A stretch of 64,000 bases of DNA from Lutjanus erythropterus (taxonomy: Eukaryota; Chordata; Actinopteri; Lutjaniformes; Lutjanidae). A model generated the notes under the pieces. The model did not search any database, had not been told where the DNA came from, and saw only the letters and a program-made list of their open reading frames with translations. The DNA is taken from positions 8,738,789 to 8,802,788 of the forward strand of contig CM034599.1 of assembly GCA_020091685.1 (NCBI GenBank), written 5' to 3'. Every line of letters begins with the position of its first letter. The first letter of the stretch is position 1. A program made the position numbers and the translations under genes. Below are positions 37,001 through 46,012 of the stretch, in pieces.

Positions 37001-40000
37001 CTGTGTTCCCTGAGAGGCTGCCTGCAAATCAGGCCGGTATGTGTGTGATATGATAAATAAAACTTAAGTGTTACTGAGCTACTCTGAGACATCTGAACCA
37101 GATGAGACTTTATGATCTGAATCAATATGACTTCGACTTAAACTTAAATGTCCTCCGAGAGGCAATTTGTGGTCCAGCACAGAAAAACAGACACATTAAA
37201 AGCAAATCAAACAAAAAGCATCAGCAGTTTAAGATCATCTGTTGCTGTTGTTATATATATCACCACAGGCCAGGCAGGCATTAAAGTACACGTCAATAAC
37301 TACATAAAAATATCATAAAAAGAGCAGAGAGTATACTGACCTACCCCCACATATTCATGTGTTTCAGTGGCTCCTGCATTTAGTTTAACTGAATTATTGC
37401 CTTGGGAGTAAATGAGTTTTTTGCCCGGTTTGTGGTTCTGATCTTGTGGGATGTATACGTCTGACCAGGAGGGCTTGGCTGGAACTCCACTGACAGTGGG
37501 TTCGATGTGTCCTTGAAGACCTTGTCTGTCCTCTCAGCTACAGGTGGTACAAGTCAGTCTGCTGTTGCCCCATGATTTTCCCACAGGTCTTAACAATGTT
37601 TCCTAATTTGTTCCTCTGAGTAATTGTGTAACTCCCTTACCAGCATAGAACATTATCAACATTAAAAGAAGCTCAGTTTTCCAAGAAAATAAATATGCTG
37701 TGGTCCCTTCTTAAAAGTAGGATTTAAAAATAGCAAGTATGTCTTCTTAAAGCACCTCACATTGCACTCTGGACTAACAGGCTACAGACAAACTCAAGTT
37801 TGTAAGCTCTCATAAAGTTGTTGCAACAAATACATTACTGTGATGACAGAATACAAAGAGAAGAGGCACCAAGTCAAATCATGGCTAGTTTTCTGACACT
37901 TTTCCTGAGGGCTGGGAGGAATATATCTAGTGTTATTGACAAAGTATTCTGTGTGACCCACGAACACCCAGTGATTTTCCTATTTGGCCCACTTGCTATT
38001 GAAGTTGAAAAGCTCTTGTGTAAACGTTCAGCAATGCTAGAAAAGAGCAGGCACATCTGTATAGAAGGCTTTAAATATCTCCAAAGCGAAGGTTTGATAT
38101 CTTCTTGAGTCTTTGCGCGCTCAATGAGACATAGCAGTGAAGTTCCATTCAATCAGGCATCGTATTTCTCTCATCCATCCGTTTTTCCAGGCACCAAAGT
38201 GAAGAAGAGTCAGTCAGCCAGTCACGTTCTCGATCATCTTATTTCCTGTGTCTGAGAGTTGATGTGTAGCCCATGGGGCTTCTCATTCCTTCCACTGTGA
38301 CTCACTGAGTCTTTTGTAGCCTCTGACCCTGAGCTCACAGCTGACCCAAAGCCAAGTTGGTCAGATCAGGTCTGTATGATCCTTTGTTCGTCAGTTGTCT
38401 GGCTCATCTTAAGATGAAGGAGGATAGACGGACGGATGAACGGATGGAGCAACACTGCCATCTAGTGGTCATAAACAGACCCAGACTGCTCCTGGAGTGG
38501 AGCAGGGAGGTGGGAATTGGGAGTCTGCACCTTTTGTTGGATAATTGCTGAAGGGAAATGGTTTGGAAGAGGACTAATTAGCGGCTTTATTAGTGAGGGC
38601 TTATTTTCAGTGGGGACTCACAATTACAATTGCTGTAATGATCACTTGTTGCAGCACATAATTTTGCTCATTCAGGAGCACTGGCATTCATGCCTGATTG
38701 TAGTCATTTCGTGGCAGATGATTGTATTCGTTGTCGCTCCCGTGTTTCAGGAGACCAGAATACGTGCATCAGAGAAAGACCCTCACAGTAAAGTTCAAAA
38801 CATCTGCATCAGTAACCAGTACGGAGGCGAGGAGGTCACGCACACGTTGACCACAGACAGCCGCGAGGACACACACCGGTGGATGGAGGCTTTTTGGCAA
38901 CATTTCTATGACATGAGTAAGTACTTGATATGCTGTTAAATAGAAAGTTTGTCTCTCTTGTATAGTCACTACATACAGTCACATATTTTACCATGGCTGG
39001 TTAAAGGGTAACTTCAGTGTTTTTCAACCTGGGCCCTATTTTTCCACACTTTTGTATGTAAAGCCACATTTCCACCCAAGTAACTATAAGGTTTCCTCAG
39101 CCCCTTGCTGCCTATAAGGTTGCAAGAGCAATAAATCAGAAAAAGGGTCTATCTCTGTAGCGATTGAGCATTTTAAGTGGACTTGCTTTTATAGTGCACA
39201 TTTGCCAGAGGGGTTACATTCTAACTCTGTTTTTCGCTTCTGCCGAGCGCAGTGCCTCTCTGTAATACTGGACCTATTTCAAAAATTGACCTATCCAAAG
39301 TCCTGCCCCTTTTTGTATTTTATTACAGAGCAAAACACGACCTAACTAGCTAGCTAATGATTGATGTAGATTAACTACAGTTTTGCCAACATTAGCTGAC
39401 TTAAGATGTGAGTGGTAGCTGAGTAGCTAGTTTGCTAAAATTGACCACAGTTCTGCGAGGTACCAAGCTTGTTCTACTGTTATTGGAGTGGAGCAAAAAG
39501 TGGAGGAATGTAGGATAGGTCAGTAGTTGTCTCCATGAGTCACTTATGGTACAGGTTGAAAAATGCTAAGTTACTTTTTAAAAGACTTTTAGATACTGTT
39601 GTACGTTCTGTATTCTCTGCTTGTTGCGTTGAAAGTGACAGTTTGTCTCCAACCTACAGGCCAGTGGAAGCAGTGCTGTGATGACCTAATGAAAATTGAA
39701 CTTCCATCGCCGAGGAAACCGGCTCCTGTCACACCAAAACAGGGCTCTCTCTATCACGAGATGGGTAAGATGACCTCTCCCTGATCATTATTATTGTTAA
39801 ACTTTTTTTGGTCACTTTTAGCTAAAACAATGAAAAGGAAAGTTAGGGAAAGGAAGCACTGTGGCTGCACTGCATGTGACTGTGTCTAGCTTTAATTCCT
39901 CGGGTCTATGTGCATGAGACGCTGTCACAATTAAATTTTCCTCTCCGATATCTCAAACTCACACTCTGCTTTACTTCTCTCTTCTGTAGAAAGAATGGGT

Positions 40001-41929
40001 CTTATCTCTGACACGCTGACTCACTCTCTGTCCTTTGTTTCTCTGTCCCTCTTTGTCCTTTTTCAATTTTCCTTGTGTGTCCTGAATCCATCACTCCTTG
40101 GCTTTGTCTCTTTTGTCCTTCTTTATTATTTCCTTGTGTCCTCATACATTATTCATGAACAACACCACATTTTTTATCAACTTTCAACATTAATTTTTAA
40201 CGGGTGAATTATCTTCTATCCTTGAACGAATCCTTTTTTTGTTCTCTCATCACGCCTTAACATTCATTTCCTTCACAAACACGCGTCGACCCTTATCGAC
40301 TTCTGTCATTAACCATCAAAACACACAAAATCCAAACCCCACCTGTTGCACATGTCCTATCCACTCCACCTTTTCTCTCTCCCTGACCTCCCTCTCGGTT
40401 TTCCTAACCCCCCACCCCGGCAGCCCCTCTTGCCACACCCTCCTGTGAGGGTCTTCTGCTGCAGGATAACGCTGTGTCTGCTGAGATTCGTGCTCTGCTC
40501 TCGTCCTATTACAACGACAGGTGAAGTAACAGGAGTAGGGCTCCATATATTATGTTTTAGAAGACTGCTGCCTTCAAATGGGGTCGAGAGAGGGGGTCCA
40601 TATGGATGCCCCCCTCATGTTGTAACATTGTTAACTGGAAGTTTTCTGAAACCTCCAAGCTCACATTACTTCTCTTGTCATAATTGTGAGTTCAGGATTT
40701 CCATTTGAAGGCAGCAAATGTTCCAGGATTCACTGCAGAACCAGGATCAGCCTCATTTGGCTGATAAACGAGTTGATTCTGCAAAACACAACATGACAAG
40801 AACTTTTTGTTTCATCATCATTCAGCAAAATAAAAAGAATACTTGCTTGTTTTTTAAATATACTTTATCGAAAGACAAAGCAAGTCATACAGTGCACAAT
40901 TACAGCAATATTTTTCCTTCCATTTTTCTTTCCTTTACATGAAGAAATGTTCAGAATTAATCACTTTAAATTGTCATTTTGACACATTTGACAAAATTAA
41001 AATGTAAAAAAAAATTTATTTTGTTTTAAATTATTCTGCACAACTGTACAAATCATTGCATGCATTACCAAACAAACAAGGAATCAGGGGCCGCATAACA
41101 GAAACTTCATATCTGAAGTCTGGCCTGTCATATTAAAATCCTGATATTAAAAAACAGGTTCAGTCCCATTACCCAGCAGTATAATGATGAGTTTTGCTGC
41201 ATCTCTCCTGCAGTTATTGAATCATCTGATGACCTCAGCAGCACTGTGTCAGACATCCTGGCTCGGAGGATGCAGGAGCTGGAGCTCCGCAGCCAGCTGG
41301 GCACCTCCCCCACCTGGATGTCTGTGTTTGACGAAAAAAGCGCTGGTCGCCCCCGTCCCTGTACCTCTCGCCTCTCTGGCCACAGCCCCTGCACCCCTCA
41401 TCGCCTGCCCCGCAGCCCTGTGAGCCCCCACCGCTGCCCACAGCTGGGTCTGCTGTCCTCGGACGCCAGCCTGACCTCGGACAGCGACAGCCACTGCAGC
41501 ACCAGCCCCTGCTCTCAACGCCACGGCTGGCCCGAGCCTTCCTCAAACTTCTCCCCCCTGTCGTCCTCCCCCTCTCGGCTGAGGCCGCGCACTCTGTCGC
41601 TGGATGCTAAGCTCAGCACCCTTCGAGGGAGGGGGTACGGAGGAGGAGGAGGAGGAGGGACCTTCCAGTGCCCCTGCCAGCCTCCTCCCTCCTCGCTGCT
41701 CGCCCCGCTCCCCATCTCCTCCCGTTCGCCTCGGTCACAACACAGCACGCAGACCACCCTCTCCTGCTCCAGCTCCACCTCCAGCAACAGCTCCAGCAAC
41801 AGCGAGGGCAGCCACAGCCCCGAGTCATCTGAGGGAGTTCCGTTCTCGAGGCCCTCCCCGGCCAGACGCAGCCTCAGGAACCTCAGGGCCAGACTCGATC
41901 CTCGCAACTGGCTCCAGAGTCAGGTGTGA
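27744..41929 (+). CDS. rtkn: Rhotekin, ten exons, 5' incomplete in this window
   Basis: Rhotekin is a scaffold effector that binds GTP-bound Rho through its HR1 (REM) domain. Exons: 27744-28005, 29353-29406, 32791-32908, 33015-33239, 34595-34689, 36208-36314, 36489-36620, 38751-38916, 39660-39764 and 41214-41929. They join in frame to 659 residues plus TGA. Counting from the first residue here: HR1, about 1-75 (KIDHEIRMRDGACKLLAAC); anillin-like region, about 88-260 (LRIPLMWKDTEYFKNKG, LLAHTTLSL); PH domain, about 288-395 (ISNQYGGEEVTHTL); then a Ser/Pro-rich tail ending QSQV, a class I PDZ ligand. SSDAGP and KLSSSLGR favour RTKN over RTKN2. The exon for roughly the first 40 residues was not found. 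One intron is GC-AG; the others are GT-AG. Which teleost paralogue (a or b) is unresolved. Confidence 0.95.
28006..29352 (+). other. rtkn GC-AG intron
   Basis: Donor GCAAGT, acceptor GTTACAG. The interior holds a LINE-like tail fragment near 28050-28170, an AT-rich MITE remnant (28268-28462) and a (TG)n run at about 29133-29150. Confidence 0.85.
29353..29406 (+). CDS. rtkn: rtkn exon (start of anillin-like region)
   Basis: A 54-base exon encoding LRIPLMWKDTEYFKNKG, almost invariant in rhotekins. Enters and leaves in phase 1; donor GTGAGG. Confidence 0.95.
29407..32790 (+). other. rtkn intron with repeats
   Basis: It contains a possible old element at about 29790-30345 and, at about 32322-32400, only the left arm of a family-1 palindromic MITE (TTAAAGGGCTAGTTCGGATT). 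No other exon was recognised. Confidence 0.6.
32791..32908 (+). CDS. rtkn: rtkn exon
   Basis: Encodes ELHRCAVFCLLQLGG and VDRTLTDICFDNTIV. Acceptor TTTGCAG, donor GTAAGT, ends in phase 2. Confidence 0.95.
33015..33239 (+). CDS. rtkn: rtkn exon
   Basis: Encodes NEASPGFELRVELYSCC, then TPRKLASKLSSSLGRSAGKK and a Pro/Ala linker. Acceptor ATCTCAG, donor GTAAGT, ends in phase 2. Confidence 0.94.
33258..34450. mobile_element. TTAA-type palindromic MITE, family 2, copy 1 (rtkn intron)
   Basis: Perfect TTAA flanks (33254-33257 and 34451-34454) enclose ends AGAGACAGTTCACTC and GAACTGTCCCT. The interior has an inverted core: the arm at 33834-33870 pairs with 33936-33972 (GCATCTACTCATGGA with TCCATGAGTGGATGC). 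The outer arms carry GGAGATGTCAGCTGTAGAG and TCGATATCTCAAAACCCAG, which pair. A foreign fragment seems to sit near 34110-34230. Confidence 0.72.
34595..34689 (+). CDS. rtkn: rtkn exon
   Basis: Encodes GPKYHLLAHTTLSLSHIQ and RTHDLTISGN. Acceptor TTGACAG, donor GTGAGT, ends in phase 1. Confidence 0.95.
35224..36172. mobile_element. hAT-type MITE with perfect 8-bp target duplication
   Basis: Ends CAGAGGTGG and CCGCTTCTG are inverted. ATTAATGC flanks both sides exactly (35216-35223 and 36173-36180), the 8-bp duplication expected of hAT elements. The subterminal arms are rich in AAGTAAAAGT/TACTTTTAC. The centre (about 35450-35860) is a T-rich degenerate minisatellite of CTTGTTACATCTTTTT-like units. 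A second copy is at 44284-45053. Confidence 0.85.
36208..36314 (+). CDS. rtkn: rtkn exon (end of anillin-like region)
   Basis: Encodes EECSYWLPLYGSMCCRLAAQ and ends MMSGCLKVK. Acceptor CCTGCAG, donor GTAAGT, ends in phase 0. The hAT MITE lies just upstream. Confidence 0.95.
36489..36620 (+). CDS. rtkn: rtkn exon (first half of PH domain)
   Basis: Encodes QLGGDPQSWTEVYAVLKGT, then the PH-domain strand FTIAINK. The acceptor is a tandem CAGCAG, so splicing could start at 36489 or 36492. Donor GTCAGC. Confidence 0.94.
36621..38750 (+). other. rtkn intron with SINE and an inverted-end element
   Basis: It holds a tRNA-SINE-like segment (36724-36940), followed by an element starting near 36943 (TGGTCTATTCAACTGGTGGCC) with a weakly inverted end near 38010. 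No exon was recognised. Confidence 0.6.
36724..36940 (+). mobile_element. tRNA-derived SINE
   Basis: An A-box-like TAGCCTAGATG lies at 36733-36743 and a B-box-like GTTTGAATCTT at 36774-36784. They are followed by AAGGTGCCCTTGAACGAAGT and CTGTACTGCTGCTC, a body phrase typical of teleost tRNA SINEs. The name was not assigned. Confidence 0.6.
38751..38916 (+). CDS. rtkn: rtkn exon (second half of PH domain)
   Basis: Encodes ETRIRASEKD, ISNQYGGEEVTHTLTTDSRE and the terminal PH helix RWMEAFWQHFYDM. Acceptor TTTCAG, donor GTAAGT, ends in phase 1. Confidence 0.95.
39005..39577. mobile_element. TTAA-type MITE, family 3 (rtkn intron)
   Basis: TTAA (39001-39004) precedes AGGGTAACTTCAGTGTTTTT; the right end reads CAGGTTGAAAAATGCTAAGTTAC and TTTT, then TTAA (39578-39581). 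The inverted ends pair over about 28 bases. It belongs to a repeat I recognise as common in teleosts (...TTTTTCAACCTGG). Confidence 0.7.
39660..39764 (+). CDS. rtkn: rtkn exon (post-PH linker)
   Basis: Encodes QWKQCCDDLMKIELPSPRKP and KQGSLYHEM. Acceptor CCTACAG, donor GTAAGA, ends in phase 1. Confidence 0.95.
40465..40520 (+). other. Candidate cryptic or alternative rtkn exon
   Basis: A 56-base segment is bounded by TTCTGCTGCAG and GTGAAG. Read in frame 0 it gives DNAVSAEIRALLSSYYND, which looks protein-like. Spliced after the exon ending at 39764 (phase 1), the next codons are GGA TAA, a stop. Inclusion would remove the C-terminal tail or trigger decay. I do not recognise this peptide. Confidence 0.35.
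40566..40716. repeat. Short element with perfect 16-bp inverted ends
   Basis: TGCTGCCTTCAAATGG at 40566-40581 is matched exactly by its reverse complement at 40701-40716. The 119-base loop shows no coding content. Probably a small MITE. Confidence 0.55.
41214..41929 (+). CDS. rtkn: rtkn terminal exon (Ser/Pro tail, PDZ ligand)
   Basis: Acceptor CTCCTGCAG. The exon starts VIESSDDLSSTVSDILARRM and includes RPRTLSLDAKLSTL, a six-glycine run, serine runs and the end LDPRNWLQSQV. It is markedly more GC-rich than its surroundings, which explains the several long antisense and shifted frames here. It is longer than the human tail, as I recall it. Confidence 0.95.
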
Positions 41930-44283
41930 GCTTTTAAGCGCCGGCCTAAAGGCAACAGTGCTCATTAAACCTTGATTTAGCTGGCTTAACATATGTGAAC
42001 CCACCTCAGGCAGTCTGCGAGGCCACATGCACAGCCCTGAGGGGGATAAGCTGCCTCTAGCCTGCCTCCTGGTGGAGGACCGATCGTGGAAGACCCTCCT
42101 GGGGCAAACTGGAATGTCTTCTTACACAAAAGACAGGTGACAATCACTGCAGGCGACTCTGACTTTTGAAGCTGGTCCAAAACTAAATGGGAGGTACTCT
42201 GCTTGCTTTGAGAAATCATGCTCATGCTGCTTGGGAGAAAGTGATGCTAAAGAGCTAACGGACTTTGGATAAACTTGTCACACTAGGCCTACTGTCTGTC
42301 CTTGGACTAATTCTGAAATTAGAAAAGGTTTTGTCACAATTATTATTTCAAGGTCATCTCTTTTAATGCACTAGCAGTATTTTGACTGGATGTTTCCTAT
42401 CTGTATTTTATAAATAAATAAAGGTTTGCAGTGTTTATGCTATGAAAGCCAGTAAGCATGTGGTGAGACGAACATGCAAGATGAACATAAGGTATAACAC
42501 CTATTCTTGAGAACTGGGACAAATCATGTCCCACCAAAAGAAACTTAAAAAAATATTAATACTAACACCCTAATACCAATTGGTGAAATTTTATTCTTAA
42601 AGGATTTATAGAAATATACATAATTTATGAAATGTTTTGGTTTGCTTCAATTTTTTTAATTTCTAAACTTCTGCCATTCACAACCTCAAAAAAATGTTGG
42701 CCCTTTAAAGTTGAAAAATAGTTTAAAAAAAAAATATTAATCACTGGGAGGTTAGCTTGTTACAAGGTTTCATAGCCAAAAGTTTCATCTTTTAAAATAT
42801 ATTTTCCCAGCATAATTTAAGAGGAAAAAAGAAAATCAAAGCTCCCTCAAATTACTGTTTTGTCCTGGTTCTCAAGAATAAGTGATAATCAAGAGATTTA
42901 CTGTTAAAGGTGGAGGGACGGGTTGGTGTCTGTTGCCTGTACTGTGATCTACTTTGGTGTACGTATCTAATTATTCATACAGCAGAATAATGATCTTTGT
43001 GGTTCTCCTAAAATTACTATGCACCATTTTGTTGTTTTTTGCATGATTTGACTTTAACAGTTAAAATGTTGAACTACTTGAGATCATTTCGACGATGAAT
43101 CTGGTGAAAGCTTAACTTTATGCAAGTGCTCATACTTACTGTACTGGTTATTATTACTGTGATCTCTTCAGGGTAAAAATCTGTGCTCTGGTCTTAATTC
43201 TTATACATTTAACTGCACACTATTGACAGGCTGTCATCAGAACTGGGTAATGGATCCGTACATAGAACAAACCCTAGAACCAAAGTATTATTGAAGACCC
43301 AAGCCATACTGATAATCCTTCTACACACTGTCCCACTGCAGTATTGTGGGATATTAAGAATAGTGGTACCTGATTTTGGAATTACCAATCAATGTGAAAC
43401 ATCCACCAATCAAATATCATGTGACACAGAAACATTTCATAGGAATTATTTTACGGTGGCTGTATTCTGTGAAACATGAAACTCCAGTCGACCTGTAAGG
43501 CGTGATAGGAAGAGCAAAAATTCATTACATTCACATGGCGGCCATTTTCTTCAAATGTTGTACTGCAGTGTTCAAGGTTGCAACCTGGAACATTTGAGCT
43601 TCTCACCTGGACGTCAGAGGGAAATGGCCATGATGTGACCACCGCCACCATTTTTCTTTAAATTCTATAAGTTATTGTCATTCACTCAACTCTGAACGGC
43701 AGAATCATCTAACTAAAGGCATCCATGTGAAAAACAAATCTCATAGGAGAGTCGGTGTCTCTGTCAGTGCAGTAAAAGCCTCTTCTTCTCTGTCTCTGTT
43801 GTTTACTGTGGATTTTAGTTTTCCCTCTTGGGGCTCTCAGAACTCGGGCAAACATTTTTACTAAGAATTAAAACTGTCAAATGTTTGGAAATACAAGCAT
43901 TTGTTACTGTAAATTAATTTTTATAAGTTAACAAATAAACCTCCTCTCTATGTCTTTTGTTACATTATTGATTTTGTTATAAATGCAGCTATATTGATAC
44001 CTGATTATCGTAATGTTAACAGATGATGTGCAGATCTTTTAACTGTTACGAATAGATAACATTGAATGTTATAACCTTGCAAGAGTTTCCCGTGTTAGCA
44101 GGCTTTGTGTTCTGCATGTATGCCGTCCTAGAAGGCAAAAATAAAATGAGAAATGTGGAAATCTCATGTTTAAATAATATAACATTAATTATAATAAATG
44201 TTTTATCAATTCACGATTGACTGGCATTTTTGTCTACAAGAAATGAAATAGTACTGTGTTACATTCAAGATACTGGTGAAAGT
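41930..44283 (+). other. rtkn 3' UTR and intergenic sequence
   Basis: AATAAA hexamers lie at 42413 and 42417, 43934 and 44140, so the transcript may end near 42440 or extend to about 44160. No further coding was recognised. Confidence 0.55.
42413..42422 (+). terminator. Overlapping polyadenylation signals, rtkn
   Basis: Two overlapping AATAAA hexamers lie about 485 bases after the stop and are followed by GTTTGCAGTGTTTATG. This is the first good signal; 44140-44145 is a distal alternative. Confidence 0.5.
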
Positions 44284-45053
44284 AGAAGTACTGATTCATC
44301 TTCTTTAATCAAGTGGAAGTGAAAAAGTACAGAGTGTGAAATGTTCTCAAAGTATAAAAGTAAGAAGTAGCCCTCTGAAGGTCTTTAATACCAGCTCTTT
44401 CTGTCCAAAGCGAACTGAACCTTTTCTTACCTTTTCTCCGTGGTCAAGTCTCTATCCTTTTTCTTTTTTTTTGTGTTGTTACTTTTTTCATCATTACATC
44501 TTTTTTGTCTTGTAGGTTTTTCATTTTGTCGTGTTGTTTTGTTCCTTTTATGTCTTTTTTTGTCTTATGTCGTCTTCGTCATTACAGTATTTTTTTTAAT
44601 CTTGTAACGTCTTTTTCATCTTATGTCCTGTTTTGTTTTTCATCATGTTACATCTTTTTTTGTCTTACTACATCATTTTCCTCGTTACGTCTTTTATGTT
44701 GTTTTTCATCTTTTCATCTTGTTCCACCTTTTTCATCTTTTGCATCATTTGTGATCTTGTTACGTATTTTATGATGTTCTTCATCTTATGTAATTTTTTT
44801 AAGTTGTTAACATAATTTTTATCTTGTAATATGTGTTGTGCATTATATGAACTGCTGAATACACCAAGGAATCGTTTTTTTCAATGTGTTATTGCCCCGT
44901 CCATTTAGGAAAATCTGTCTTCAAATGTTGGGAAGATGGTGCCAATGATGCCTCATAAAAATAATCACTAATTCCCCAAAAATGCATTACAGATACCTGG
45001 AAAATCTACATAAGTACATTAAAGTATTAGTTCATAGTTACTTTCCACCTATG
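44284..45053. mobile_element. hAT-type MITE, second copy, left-truncated
   Basis: The right end CTTTCCACCTATG and the internal AAGTATAAAAGTAAGAAGTAG match the element at 35224-36172. The same T-rich CTTGTTACATCTTTTT minisatellite fills 44460-44825. The left terminal bases are missing. Confidence 0.65.
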
Positions 45054-45838
45054 CATTGTGTTCTACAGAAGTAGGTTGAGGGAAATGTTCTTTCTTTTCC
45101 ACCATGTACACTTTTTTCTGCAGTGGGAGATCAGTAAAGCACCCTGCACTCTGAGCATATGATGGATCATATTCTACCCAACTCTGTTCTTCTTCTCTTT
45201 CGCCCTCCAGCAAAAAAAAAATCCCACAGGAGATCCCATCTCATGTAAAGACGAGATTCCATACAGAAGCTGCAGCTGTCTGTAACGTAGACGCATCAAG
45301 AAAGGCAGGTAGAACGGGTGCTTTATTGTCAGTGTTTGATAGCAAAGCCTTAGATTTGTCAATAGTAGAAAGCACTGTTAGAAACATAGGAGGTAGTCGA
45401 GTCTTCACTGAGCATTATAAAATGCATAGAGAAATACTATGGCCATATTGACTCAGAGGAGAACCGAGAGTTGTACCATTGTTGTGCTATTGTAATTTCA
45501 CAACTGATTAAAGTATAAAAACATACATATAATCATATTCAATGCAACAACATATCATCGGTATAGAACAGAATCACACTAGTAAATACTTAATATTATT
45601 ATATGCTTCATATAATGCTGATTATTGACTTATGTAACCCAATAAGGGCATTTTACACAAAGTTTGGCAACTATATGATTTCTGTTGGATTACATAAGTA
45701 AATGAAAAATGTTACACATCAAGTTGCAGATAAATGAGAGGTGCAGCCCCCCTCCTCACCCTCTTTCATGTCGTCCATATTTAAACACTTTCTTTCTTTG
45801 TGCACTTGTGCTTCCTCCTGCTCCGTGACCCCGTCTCA
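45054..45838 (-). other. mblac2 3' UTR and intergenic sequence
   Basis: No coding content. TTTATT at 45322-45327 reads as AATAAA on the reverse strand and may end the mblac2 transcript. Confidence 0.45.
45322..45327 (-). terminator. Candidate polyadenylation signal, mblac2
   Basis: AATAAA on the reverse strand, about 510 bases past the mblac2 stop codon. Confidence 0.4.
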
Positions 45839-46012
45839 TTAGCAGGCGCTCCGTGGATTACATGCCCGGAGCGCCACCCCAGCCAGAGTTCTCCAGGCGA
45901 ACGTGGAGAACTTTGCAGGGCATGTTCCAGCCCTGCTGATATATGTGGATGCAATCCGGTGGAGCCGCTTCGCCCCAAAGGTGTTGTAGTGTCCTGGGAG
46001 GACTTGGTCAAC
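45839..46012 (-). CDS. mblac2: mblac2 exon 3
   Basis: Reverse-strand acceptor TTTAACAG. It encodes [20 protein letters not shown] to TAA (45839-45841) and supplies ligand H227. The last 30 or so residues are diverged from the mammalian protein. Confidence 0.92.
   Translation of the reverse strand, partial: VDQVLPGHYNTFGAKRLHRIASTYISRAGTCPAKFSTFAWRTLAGVALRACNPRSAC

Noticed and set aside
41249-41907. Long antisense and shifted open frames over the last rtkn exon
   Set aside because: They are by-products of the GC-rich Ser/Pro coding sequence; they match no family and lack support.
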